A stretch of 51,195 bases of DNA from a virus. The stretch spans positions 1 through 51,195 of the IMG/VR virus record IMGVR_UViG_3300030099_000549; one strand, 5' to 3'. The notes below the pieces were generated by a model. It saw only the letters and a program-made list of their open reading frames with translations. It was not told the origin of the DNA and made no database searches. The position numbers and the translations under genes are program-made. Shown here piece by piece: positions 25,523 through 31,648 of this stretch (positions are counted from its first letter, which is position 1; every line of letters begins with the position of its first letter).

Positions 25523-25580
25523 GTTTCTCCTTTCTCTTTCTGTTAGGCACTACTTGTGTGCGTCTCCTCGAAGATAACAT
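25455..25580 (-). CDS. Possible small basic protein, 41 aa, overlapping frame
   Basis: MLSSRRRTQVVPNRKRKEKH... is a very basic, lysine- and arginine-rich frame that overlaps the 62-aa gene. Its stop overlaps an in-frame ATG of that gene, the usual coupling pattern in this operon. No good ribosome site precedes it. Either this or the long form of the neighbouring gene is real; both may be. Confidence 0.3.
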   Translation of the reverse strand: MLSSRRRTQVVPNRKRKEKHDRNKLKEKDRKAQDAGHETDA

Positions 25581-25596
25581 AGCCTTGGCTACTGGA

Positions 25597-25764
25597 TTAA
25601 CCTTTGAGAACCGCACGAATACCTGCCCCCACTATTAGCACACCGAATGTGTATGCTACTAGCGGCACTATACCTGCTGACCAATAGATATCATGACCAG
25701 ATAAATATGTCAACACACTGCCCAAAGTTAGGCATGTTAGAGTTAAGAATTTTGTCATCATCAT
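25597..25764 (-). CDS. Two-span membrane protein, 55 aa
   Basis: MMMTKFLTLTCLTLGSVLTY + LSGHDIYWSA gives a first span, and GIVPLVAYTFGVLIVGAGI a second, with a basic end (RAVLKG). The first ATG overlaps the stop of the upstream gene (CTATGATG). This is another early membrane peptide without a recognised family. Confidence 0.6.
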   Translation of the reverse strand: MMMTKFLTLTCLTLGSVLTYLSGHDIYWSAGIVPLVAYTFGVLIVGAGIRAVLKG

Positions 25765-25949
25765 AGTACATTCTCCACTAAATATTTAGTTAATTGTCTT
25801 GCAGTAAAGTGGCCTACAGGCTCATCCTGACCATCAATCCACACTTCACAGGTTTTACCTCTCTTGCCCATGCTAATACCACCTTGTACAATAGACACCT
25901 GCCTACCGTCCTTTGTGACCAATAGTATTTGATTATATTCTCTGTCCAT
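25761..25949 (-). CDS. Small beta-type protein, 62 aa
   Basis: MDREYNQILLVTKDGRQVSI... consists of short strands with a glycine-rich turn (QGGISMGKRGKTCEVWIDG) and a helical end (FTARQLTKYLVENVL). GGGAGA lies five bases before the ATG. No family is recognised. The gene follows the GP88-like gene by 12 bases. Confidence 0.65.
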   Translation of the reverse strand: MDREYNQILLVTKDGRQVSIVQGGISMGKRGKTCEVWIDGQDEPVGHFTARQLTKYLVENVL

Positions 25950-25961
25950 ATCAATCTCCCA

Positions 25962-26666
25962 TTAGCAATCAATTACAAAGCCAGACTTATCTTGCTTGGC
26001 CTTACCTTTAGCCTTTAGCCCCACGATTACACCTTGCGGGTCAAGAAAGCGCAAGTCATCCTTATCACCGTCAATGACAGGCAGACCCTTGAATGTTTTA
26101 GGTAGCTTGTCACGGAACACCACTGCCGCATTGATACCAGTATCACGCACCGCTGTCAACACCTGTTCTGCATAGTCAGGGTCAGCCTCACTGTAAGACA
26201 AGGTGAGGTGATAATTATCTGGCATTTTGGCATAGGCACGTTTGACAATCTTGGTGTAGTCATAAAACTGTATCTCTGGAAATTGCTCCATGATACCTGT
26301 TTTCTCGTACTGAATGTCACTTGTGCCATTGAGACGTATGCACGGCTTTACACCTTTCTTTGTATTGCGCTTGCTAAACTTTGTCAAGTCTTTGTACAGC
26401 GCATCCATGTAGCCTATGCGGTCTGATAGATATAATATGGTTTTGCGTTCACGCCCACGTTGCACCACGCCCATCTGCCCACGTCCAGCCGTATTGAGGC
26501 AACCCTCATGACACTTGGCCTTGTCAGCTAAAGCGCACAGATTATGCACCTTGCCCTTGAATACAGTCTTGTATGGCTTCATATACTGGATGCCTGTCTC
26601 ATACTCAGAGCCGTCACCCTTTACTGTTTTGGCATTGTTGCCCACACCGATAAGATTATACGTCAT
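25962..26666 (-). CDS. GP88-like protein with conserved cysteine motif, 234 aa
   Basis: The N-terminus has NNAKTVKGDGSEYETGIQYM and then HNLCALADKAKCHEGCLNTA with GRG following (Cys 44, 52, 56). This matches my memory of the phage 'gene product 88'/DUF7227-type family (CP-A---C---CL---GRG). The rest is alpha/beta with RIGYMDALYKDLTKF, CIRLNGTSDI and YHLTLSYSEADPDYAE. The cysteine motif could bind a metal or Fe-S cluster, and the barrel-like pattern of strands (IRLNGTSD) even recalls radical-type enzymes, but no activity is established. RBS AGGAGA is clear. It may have its own weak promoter upstream. Confidence 0.65.
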   Translation of the reverse strand: MTYNLIGVGNNAKTVKGDGSEYETGIQYMKPYKTVFKGKVHNLCALADKAKCHEGCLNTAGRGQMGVVQRGRERKTILYLSDRIGYMDALYKDLTKFSKRNTKKGVKPCIRLNGTSDIQYEKTGIMEQFPEIQFYDYTKIVKRAYAKMPDNYHLTLSYSEADPDYAEQVLTAVRDTGINAAVVFRDKLPKTFKGLPVIDGDKDDLRFLDPQGVIVGLKAKGKAKQDKSGFVIDC

Positions 26667-26700
26667 AATTATCTCCTGTCATTGATGCGTTTACTAGGCA

Positions 26701-26735
26701 CAATCTACGTTAGCAGATTGCACCCATAGTGTCAA
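26701..26735 (-). promoter_or_regulatory. Weak promoter with overlapping dyad before the GP88-like gene
   Basis: On the minus strand TTGACA (26730-26735) is followed after 17 bp by TAACGT (26707-26712), only three matches to TATAAT. A perfect 6-bp dyad, CAATCT (26701-26706) and AGATTG (26715-26720), covers that -10. Just downstream at 26686-26700 lies a 15-mer, TGCCTAGTAAACGCA on the minus strand, which also occurs with one mismatch on the plus strand in the strong early promoter at 27141-27155. Confidence 0.35.
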
Positions 26736-27091
26736 GCAGACTTGCGTTTACCTGCTGGCTGATTAGCCAACTGAGCAATAGTCTGTACATTGAAAGCACC
26801 CATGTCAATTTCATGAGGCCGCTTTGACAATTCCTTGTCTACAGCAGTCAACAGTAACTCGAATGTGCAGATAGAGTGAGACATAATACGCCCACCATAT
26901 TCTGCTTTTAACTGACGTGCAGCTTCACGGCTTGCTTTGTACATACGCACCTTAGACAGAGACTGTCCTGTGCGCTTGTTGTACTTAGTCGCAACCCTTG
27001 TGAATTTGCGCTGGTTAGCCTCAGACAAATTCTGGCCTGTCAAGCCTGTTGATTGTTTCCAATAAGACACGTTAAACGATACTTTAGCCAT
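26732..27091 (-). CDS. First gene of the early operon, unknown basic protein, 119 aa
   Basis: MAKVSFNVSYWKQSTGLTGQ... is a basic protein with one long charged middle (RKFTRVATKYNKRTGQSLSK, EAARQLKAEYGGRIMSHSIC) and a basic end (PAGKRKSA). AGGAGAG is seen before the ATG. As the gene nearest the strong early promoter it is expected to be made first, the usual slot for a host takeover or regulatory protein. Basic charge makes DNA or RNA binding plausible; no family is recognised. Confidence 0.75.
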   Translation of the reverse strand: MAKVSFNVSYWKQSTGLTGQNLSEANQRKFTRVATKYNKRTGQSLSKVRMYKASREAARQLKAEYGGRIMSHSICTFELLLTAVDKELSKRPHEIDMGAFNVQTIAQLANQPAGKRKSA

Positions 27092-27127
27092 GATATACTC
27101 TCCTATAGTTTGTTGATACTGGCTGTG

Positions 27128-27146
27128 TAGGCATAGATAATGCCTA
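27128..27146. promoter_or_regulatory. Operator-like dyad over the early -10
   Basis: TAGGCAT-AGATA-ATGCCTA, a perfect 7-bp inverted repeat with a 5-bp centre, lies exactly over the -10 element of the leftward early promoter. This is the geometry of a repressor operator. The binding protein is not identified. Confidence 0.6.
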
Positions 27147-27165
27147 GTAAAAGCACCATTGTCAA
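27137..27165 (-). promoter_or_regulatory. Early promoter of the minus-strand module
   Basis: Minus strand TTGACA (27160-27165), a 17-bp spacer and CATTAT (27137-27142; four of six matches). It would start transcription about 40 bases before the first early gene. No other credible promoter with a perfect -35 serves this module, so this probably drives the whole leftward operon. The -10 is covered by a perfect dyad (separate entry) and the -35 by one arm of a long-loop hairpin. Confidence 0.7.
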
Positions 27166-27214
27166 GAGGGGCAATGCTTAACTGTCGTAATGACTAGCGC
27201 AACCGCCCCTCTTG
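27163..27214. repeat. Long-loop inverted repeat beside the early promoter
   Basis: CAAGAGGGGC (27163-27172) and GCCCCTCTTG (27205-27214) are a perfect 10-bp inverted repeat with a 32-base loop. One arm overlaps the early -35. There is no U-tract, so it is not a plain terminator. Part of the right arm, CAACCGCCCCT (27200-27210), is repeated directly at 27645-27655. Confidence 0.6.
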
Positions 27215-28382
27215 TATATGTTTTGAACCACACAAGCACCATATCTGGATTAGATATATTTCATCAGCGAAAGTCACCAAGGTAACAGTCAGGCTTCAGT
27301 CATAAAGCTAAACATTACTTGTGTTCCATTAGTAGATTTTCTGTGGCTTGCGTATTCCGACTTACAGTCACAGTGGCTAGACAACTAACAAAACTAGCCT
27401 TTGGCATTTTCCGCCCCGCTTACATTGACCACCCGTGGTTTTCTGGTCGCACTTGTCCTGTCTTACAACAGCCGCCTTGGTAGCTGTTACAGTTTCAGGC
27501 TAGTAATCGCCCGCACACTATCCCACGTAGCCCGCCCTATAGTTTGGCATGGTAAGGGTTCGTATCTGCTGTATGGTGAATTTGCACCTAGCAGGTTCTG
27601 TTTTTGAATAGTCCATCGACTAGCAGTTTTTTAGGTTGTCTCGTCAACCGCCCCTTTACGCTAGGGGAAAGCGTTTTGATTGTCAACCCCCCTGCCAAGT
27701 AGCCGTAGCGATTAGGCGGAAAGTCTACAACGGCTCAGGCCAAGGGGTTATCTGATTAGGCCAATCCGCTCACTGGCCGCCGTTGATGATTAGAGTAAAC
27801 ACTAATCCAGAATGAATGTAAACCCCCTGTCTGTAAGTTATTGATTTTATTGAATTGTTATATTTCAGCTGGATGATGTTTATGCTTTGTTCCTGTTTCG
27901 TTCCTGTTTCGTTTAGGTTGTAGCAGTAGGAGTGAGAACAAAAGGGGAACGCTTGTGTGTATATAATATGGTGATGGGGGTGTGGTATTTCATACACGGC
28001 CGGTCAACATTTTTAGTCTGTGCTAACTTTCTTAACCTTATTTATGCCACAGCTTGCGTAAATTCATATGGTATCAGTTGCCATTTAGCAGTTAAGTTGC
28101 TGATATTATTAGTTTTTATTTTATTTGACGGCAGATTTCTACAACCTATGGTTGCAAAAGGTAAATGTTTTTACAACTCAATGCCGTAGGCAGGACGACC
28201 CCCCGGTACGTATAGATATATATACACAGAAATACACAGATTAGGAAAATTAAGTGTTAACCACAAGGGTAACTGTCACTCTTATAGATAGCTAGTTGCC
28301 TATTTGTTGTGCAGAATAGGTAGGGGTGTGTGGACTAAGACACACTAAATGAAAAAAAGATGTTAAATTCACAGAAAAGGGG
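27215..28382. other. Divergent control region without convincing genes, possibly a structured RNA
   Basis: I find no ORF with a ribosome site and protein-like composition here. From 27215 to about 27790 the sequence is more GC-rich than the genome and full of short inverted repeats: GGCTAG/CTAGCC, AACAGC/GCTGTT around 27474-27491, CCCCT/AGGGG at about 27651-27667, AGCCGTAG/CTACaaCGGCT (one bulge) near 27701-27737, and GGCCA/TGGCC near 27759-27778. This hints at a folded RNA or a protein-binding DNA region. From about 27800 to 28382 it is AT-rich and contains a tandem pair of an 11-bp unit GTTCCTGTTTC (27889-27910). Attachment site, replication origin or regulatory RNA are the candidates; none is proven. 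Confidence 0.4.
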
Positions 28383-28411
28383 TTGACAGCATACCTATTT
28401 CTGAGTATAAT
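28383..28411 (+). promoter_or_regulatory. Consensus sigma70 promoter of the rightward module
   Basis: TTGACA (28383-28388), a 17-bp spacer and TATAAT (28406-28411), both hexamers perfect. It points into the block of small basic proteins, lysis and terminase genes. The first gene starts about 120 bases downstream of the expected transcription start. Confidence 0.88.
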
Positions 28412-28425
28412 TATATATAACAAAC

Positions 28426-28500
28426 ACACTTAAAGTGTTTCACTTAAATATTATTAATATTATCTTGTTAAATACACTTACAATGTAACACTATAAGTGA
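28426..28500. promoter_or_regulatory. Cluster of three operator-like 13-mers after the rightward promoter
   Basis: A perfect palindrome ACACTTAAAGTGT (28426-28438) starts about eight bases after the likely transcription start. Two degenerate copies follow: ACACTTACAATGT (28474-28486) and ACACTATAAGTGA (28488-28500). A single half-site AAGTGT lies upstream at about 28253. Spacing and resemblance suggest cooperative binding by a dimeric regulator. Confidence 0.5.
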
Positions 28501-28524
28501 CATTGATAAGTAATTAAATACGTG

Positions 28525-28539
28525 TTAGGAAAATTTTCC
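28525..28539. repeat. Palindrome at the first rightward gene and its direct repeat
   Basis: GGAAAATTTTCC (28528-28539) is a 12-bp palindrome ending one base before the TTG start of the first gene. Its left part, TTAGGAAAATT (28525-28535), also occurs at 28241-28251, on the other side of the promoter. It may be an operator pair or may set the translation start. Confidence 0.4.
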
Positions 28540-28540
28540 C

Positions 28541-28762
28541 TTGACAAAACGTAAAAAATCTGTAAAACTATACACAGATAATGTACTTAATGCTTTCTAT
28601 GAAGCTATCCGTACCAATACACTTGACCGCTTACATATCCCCCATAGTGATGTCTTCTACGTGCGACAGGCAGTAGAGGCACACTACGGGCGTTCATTTA
28701 CATTGAAGCATGTAGAGGACGCTATGAGAGCAGAGGGATGGAAAGAACCAAACGAGACTTAG
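28541..28762 (+). CDS. First rightward gene, small basic protein, 73 aa
   Basis: The frame begins with TTG and no earlier in-frame ATG exists; the only Met codons are late. AGGA lies ten bases upstream. The N-terminus is very basic (TKRKKSVKLYTDNVLNAFYE), then HIPHSDVFYVRQAVEAHYG and SFTLKHVEDAMRAEGW. The pattern of helices with FTLKHVEDAMRAEGW at the end is compatible with a small winged-helix or HTH-like fold, so it is my best candidate for the regulator of the control region next to it. No family match is claimed. Confidence 0.6.
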   Translation: MTKRKKSVKLYTDNVLNAFYEAIRTNTLDRLHIPHSDVFYVRQAVEAHYGRSFTLKHVEDAMRAEGWKEPNET

Positions 28763-28987
28763 ATGTTTACCGCAATGATAATCGCATGTCACGTAGCTAA
28801 CAATGCAATGTGCATGACCATTACAGATAACCGTGGACCATATGAAACACCAGAACAGTGTGAGGTTCGAATAGAAGAAATGATTAAAGACCTAATTGGT
28901 ATGTGGTCGCAATACAATATGCCTATGGTATTTAAGTGGACAGGTTGTCTTGACCCAACTGAACAAAGTAAAGGTACATCTACGTAA
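28763..28987 (+). CDS. Possible exported or membrane-attached small protein, 74 aa
   Basis: MFTAMIIACHVANNAMCMTI is a hydrophobic start that could be a weak signal or anchor; then DNRGPYETPEQCEVRIEEMI and a C-terminal cysteine (KWTGCLDPTE). The cysteines suggest a disulphide outside the cytoplasm. A 'YxTxxxCexR' pattern like this is seen in small periplasmic phage proteins that I know as hypothetical. The ATG follows the upstream stop directly. Confidence 0.6.
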   Translation: MFTAMIIACHVANNAMCMTITDNRGPYETPEQCEVRIEEMIKDLIGMWSQYNMPMVFKWTGCLDPTEQSKGTST

Positions 28988-29286
28988 TGGTCTCACCATC
29001 CAAAAAGCGTAAACCTGATAGAATGCCTCCTCGCAATAAGAAGAACTTTCGCCCTACGAAGCAGGGTGCGGGTATGACTGCTGCGGGAGTGAAGGCATAT
29101 AGAAAAGCAAATCCCGGTAGTAAACTAAAGACTGCCGTTACGGGTAAAGTAAAGCCCGGAAGTAAAGATGCCAAAAGACGTAAATCATTTTGTGCTAGGT
29201 CTGCTGGTCAAATGAAAAAATTTCCAAAAGCTGCAAAAAATCCAAACAGTCGTTTGAGACAAGCACGTAGACGTTGGAAGTGTTAA
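28987..29286 (+). CDS. DUF6321-like small basic protein, 99 aa
   Basis: The protein is very rich in Lys/Arg: KQGAGMTAAGVKAYRKANPG, then KLKTAVTGKVKPGSKDAKRR, KSFCARSAGQMKKF and NPNSRLRQARRRWKC. I recognise this order from the DUF6321-type proteins of marine viruses (AG-GVKAYR--NPGSKL--AVTGKVKPGSK-AKRRKSFCARS). The role is unknown. High positive charge fits binding to packaged or replicating DNA. It is first in a run of lysine-rich proteins. Confidence 0.8.
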   Translation: MVSPSKKRKPDRMPPRNKKNFRPTKQGAGMTAAGVKAYRKANPGSKLKTAVTGKVKPGSKDAKRRKSFCARSAGQMKKFPKAAKNPNSRLRQARRRWKC

Positions 29287-29298
29287 GAGGAAAATATC

Positions 29299-30156
29299 AT
29301 GGCTGAAGATAGAAGTACAAAATCATTTAAGGGTCTTTCACAAAAAGAGACTAGAGAAAAACTAATCAGAGACCGTGCTGCACGTTTAGCACGTGATGCA
29401 AAGAAACAAGGTATTACACCTGCTGCACTTGCAAAGAAAAAAAGAGATACTTATGTAAAAGTGGTAGGTGGCGCAGCCTCGTTGCTTCCTATTGGTAAAA
29501 TTATTTCTCTTGCAAGTAAGGGTGTAAAGGCTCTGACTACAGGTGCAAAGACTGCTAAAGCAGCAAAGACTACAAGAGCAAAGTCAGCAGGAAGTAAAAC
29601 AACAAAAACAACTAAACCAAAAACAAGTGCAGCTTCTAAATCTAATCGTGCAAAATCACAAGGTGGTCGCAGTGCAGCACAGGCAAAGCAAGCACCAAAG
29701 AAACCAGCAGCTAAAAAACCAGCAGCTAAGAAGCAAGCACCAAATGTTATTACCGCTTTAAGAAATAATCCTAGAGCAAAACGGGCAATATTAGGTGGTG
29801 CAGTTACGTCTGCTACTTTGGCTACTATTGATGATATTCGTAAATCAGGTAAGGGTACAGCTGTAGCAGCACCTACATCACGTCCAAAGCGTTCATCGGT
29901 AAATGTAACTGGACCTACATCACGTCCAAAGCGTAAAGGTAATGACCCACGCAAAGGTTTTACTTCTAAAGCAACTCCGGGTGCAAAACCAACACCAAAG
30001 CGTAAATCTAAAGATAAACTTGACCCACGTGGCAATCAGGTAAAAGCTATGTCTAGTTTACCAGCAGGAGTATTACGTAAATTCCAAGGTTCTTATAATA
30101 AGAAAACAGAAAAGCTGAAGAACATTGGTGGCAAAACATACGTAATGAAGAGGTAG
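29299..30156 (+). CDS. Histone H1-like lysine/alanine-rich protein, 285 aa
   Basis: An N-terminal basic helix (ETREKLIRDRAARLARDAKK) and a hydrophobic segment (VVGGAASLLPIGKIISLASK) are followed by a long Lys/Ala/Thr/Pro region: KTTKTTKPKTSAASKSNRAK, KKPAAKKPAAKKQAP. Then come AILGGAVTSATLATIDD and a duplicated unit PTSRPKR at two places. The C-terminal 90 residues are again basic. The composition is that of eukaryotic H1 tails and bacterial histone-like proteins, so DNA condensation inside the head or in the cell is likely. AGAGGAAAATATC precedes the ATG. A SET-domain gene lies 1.5 kb downstream. Confidence 0.75.
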   Translation: MAEDRSTKSFKGLSQKETREKLIRDRAARLARDAKKQGITPAALAKKKRDTYVKVVGGAASLLPIGKIISLASKGVKALTTGAKTAKAAKTTRAKSAGSKTTKTTKPKTSAASKSNRAKSQGGRSAAQAKQAPKKPAAKKPAAKKQAPNVITALRNNPRAKRAILGGAVTSATLATIDDIRKSGKGTAVAAPTSRPKRSSVNVTGPTSRPKRKGNDPRKGFTSKATPGAKPTPKRKSKDKLDPRGNQVKAMSSLPAGVLRKFQGSYNKKTEKLKNIGGKTYVMKR

Positions 30157-30158
30157 AT

Positions 30159-30557
30159 ATGGCAGACTTATCACAAGTAGAAAATATGACAGCTAACAAA
30201 CTGCTTGCTATTGTTAATGATGAAAGTCAAACAAAAGATATGAGAGCAGCGGCAAAGCGTGAGTTAGCTACACGTTCTATGGGTCAGGATACCACCAAAG
30301 CACTAAAGCGGTCTGAAGGTGGAGACACTCCTAAGAGAAGCAAAAAGAAAGTACCAGCTATTTCTATTAGCGTAGGCATGGTAGAAATACCAAAAGGCAA
30401 AGGCAAAGCTAAGATGATGAAGGGTGGTATGGCTAATGGTAGACAACATATGTATCTTAATGATGGTGGGTTAGTAACAGATAACTTAAATCCCGGATTA
30501 CAAGCGTTAGCTAAAAAACGTCCAGACGTAGTTAAGAAGATTTTAAAGAAGTCTTAA
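30159..30557 (+). CDS. Basic protein with MxxGG motif, 132 aa
   Basis: The N-terminal half is helical (ENMTANKLLAIVNDESQTKD; RAAAKRELATRSMG). The middle is lysine-rich (SKKKVPAIS; KGKGKAKMMKGGMANG) and carries the motif MMKGGMA and later LNDGGLVTDN, related to the motif in several virion-type proteins of this genome. The end is KKRPDVVKKILKKS. No enzyme domain is seen. A virion-associated role is my inference from the motif. Confidence 0.65.
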   Translation: MADLSQVENMTANKLLAIVNDESQTKDMRAAAKRELATRSMGQDTTKALKRSEGGDTPKRSKKKVPAISISVGMVEIPKGKGKAKMMKGGMANGRQHMYLNDGGLVTDNLNPGLQALAKKRPDVVKKILKKS

Positions 30558-30565
30558 TTGTTGCT

Positions 30566-30712
30566 ATGAAAAAACAAAATCAAAAGAAGGTAAAGAAAGT
30601 AATTAAAGGCTTAAAAAAAGCCTCTAAGTTACATGCTGGTCAAGCTAGAACATTACAAGGAGTTCTTAATGGCAAACCCAAGAGTGCCAAGAAAAAAAGG
30701 TCAGCCAGCTAA
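30566..30712 (+). CDS. Very basic small protein, 48 aa
   Basis: MKKQNQKKVKKVIKGLKKAS... is almost half Lys/Arg by eye and ends KPKSAKKKRSAS. Its frame overlaps the next gene by 44 bases, and no strong ribosome site is seen. The highly biased composition in this lysine-rich gene block supports it. Confidence 0.5.
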   Translation: MKKQNQKKVKKVIKGLKKASKLHAGQARTLQGVLNGKPKSAKKKRSAS

Positions 30713-30971
30713 AAGTAAAAAACATAGTGACCTGTACACAGATGAAGACCCAAAGGGTACAATCAAGGGTCTGAAGTTTGCTACCGTAAAAGATGCACAG
30801 GCATCTGTACGTAAGATAAAAGCATCTAGCAGAAGTCACAATCATAAGACACAGGCTGCTATAGCTATGGAGCAACGGGCTAGAGTTGCAGGTAAAGTAG
30901 CAGCAGCAAATGTATATAGACGTTTTATAGAATCGCAAAAGAAGAAGACACGTGCATCCCGTAGAAGCTGA
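30669..30971 (+). CDS. Conserved basic marine-phage protein, 100 aa
   Basis: I start at ATG 30669 (AGGAG five bases upstream), not at the in-frame ATG at 30633. The product reads MANPRVPRKKGQPAKSKKHS, then LYTDEDPKGTIKGLKFATVK, ASVRKIKASSRSHNHKTQAA, and AMEQRARVAGKVAAANVYRR. The 'HSDLYTDE-PKGTIKGL' and 'HNHK-QAA-AM-QRA' segments are familiar to me from marine virus hypothetical proteins. Function unknown; the charge suggests nucleic acid binding. Confidence 0.75.
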   Translation: MANPRVPRKKGQPAKSKKHSDLYTDEDPKGTIKGLKFATVKDAQASVRKIKASSRSHNHKTQAAIAMEQRARVAGKVAAANVYRRFIESQKKKTRASRRS

Positions 30972-31479
30972 CATTCGTAAGTGGTCGCACGACTTTCTTG
31001 AAATACCAAACAAAATGTTAAACGGACTGCCACCATGTCCGTATGCTAAACAAGCATGGTTACAGAATAAAGTTGTATTTAGTATTAATACAGGGTTAGA
31101 TGGTCTAGCAAAAGAAGTAGCTGACTTTGACCAACACGAATATGATATAGTTATTTGGGCATCTCAATACTTGCTCGACATGGAATATCTTGATGGGTGG
31201 TGTGATGGCGTAAATGAAGCCATGTCAATTGCTGGTCACGATATGCACCTGATGGTGTTTCATCCAGACTACGATGCTACTGAAGCAGGTTTGGATTTTT
31301 TAGTTGAAGATGATGTAACTAACGATGAGTTAGAATACTGCATGGTCTTTGTACAGAAGTTATCATTACTTGATGATGCTTCACTTAGCTTGGAAAAGTC
31401 TGGATACTACCAGCACTTTCCTAAAGAAACTTATGAATCGCTGGTAGTTGATAGAAGGAGACTAAGAAATGGCGGGTAA
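30952..31479 (+). CDS. Protein of unknown function with LNGLPPCPYA motif, 175 aa
   Basis: The start is GTG, overlapping the previous gene by 20 bases; no ATG precedes the conserved beginning. EADIRKWSHDFLEIPNKMLN + GLPPCPYAKQAW is followed by alpha/beta segments and an acidic end. The N-terminal pattern (W--FLE--N--L-GLPPCP-A--AW) recalls the DUF1415 family and conserved cyanophage proteins. No function is established. The acidic, folded character differs from the basic neighbours. Confidence 0.65.
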   Translation: MHPVEADIRKWSHDFLEIPNKMLNGLPPCPYAKQAWLQNKVVFSINTGLDGLAKEVADFDQHEYDIVIWASQYLLDMEYLDGWCDGVNEAMSIAGHDMHLMVFHPDYDATEAGLDFLVEDDVTNDELEYCMVFVQKLSLLDDASLSLEKSGYYQHFPKETYESLVVDRRRLRNGG

Positions 31480-31648
31480 AGCAAAAATGGCTAAAAAGAA
31501 AATGCGTGGCGGTGGTATGGCTAAAAGGCGTATGGCTGGTGGCGGCATGGCTAAAATGGCTAAGAAAAAAATGATGGGCGGTGGCATGGCCAAGATGTCC
31601 AAAAAGAAAAAAATGATGCGTGGCGGAATGGCTAAAAAGAAAAAGTAA
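31469..31648 (+). CDS. Repetitive Met/Gly/Lys protein made of MxGGGMAK units, 59 aa
   Basis: The whole product is built of four units: KMRGGGMAKR, RMAGGGMAKM, KMMGGGMAKM and MMRGGMAKKK, with lysine runs between. AAGGAG lies before the ATG, and the stop overlaps the next ATG (TAATG). The start overlaps the previous stop by 11 bases. Only Met, Ala, Gly, Lys, Arg and one Ser occur. The unit equals the MxxGG(L/M)A motif found once or twice in larger virion-type proteins in this window. Its function is unknown. It may be a membrane- or nucleic acid-binding peptide or a substrate of the adjacent SET enzyme. Confidence 0.7.
   Translation: MAGKAKMAKKKMRGGGMAKRRMAGGGMAKMAKKKMMGGGMAKMSKKKKMMRGGMAKKKK

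Noticed and set aside
27554-27572. T-arm-like GGGTTCGTATCTG, considered as a tRNA or attachment-site tRNA fragment
   Set aside because: The T-loop does not fit TTCRANY and no acceptor, D- or anticodon arm could be built around it on either strand.
27401-27607. Plus-strand ORF (68 aa) in the control region
   Set aside because: No ribosome site, unusual composition, and it lies across inverted repeats. More likely chance reading of structured sequence.
27676-27682. Further TTGACA on the minus strand in the control region
   Set aside because: No acceptable -10 at 16-18 bp. Kept out of the promoter list.
27700-27790. Possible RNase P or tmRNA (GGAAAGTC-like segment, several stems)
   Set aside because: The other conserved regions of RNase P RNA and the tmRNA tag reading frame are absent. 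Kept only as unspecified structure.
27889-27910. Short tandem repeat considered as the start of a CRISPR array
   Set aside because: Only two contiguous 11-bp copies without spacers. No CRISPR-like array or cas gene exists in the window (the Cas4-like nuclease is a replication-type enzyme).
29451-30035. Long minus-strand ORF (194 aa) opposite the H1-like gene
   Set aside because: Its hydrophobic composition is a mirror of the Lys/Ala codons of the plus-strand gene. It has no ribosome site and opposes a dense plus-strand operon.
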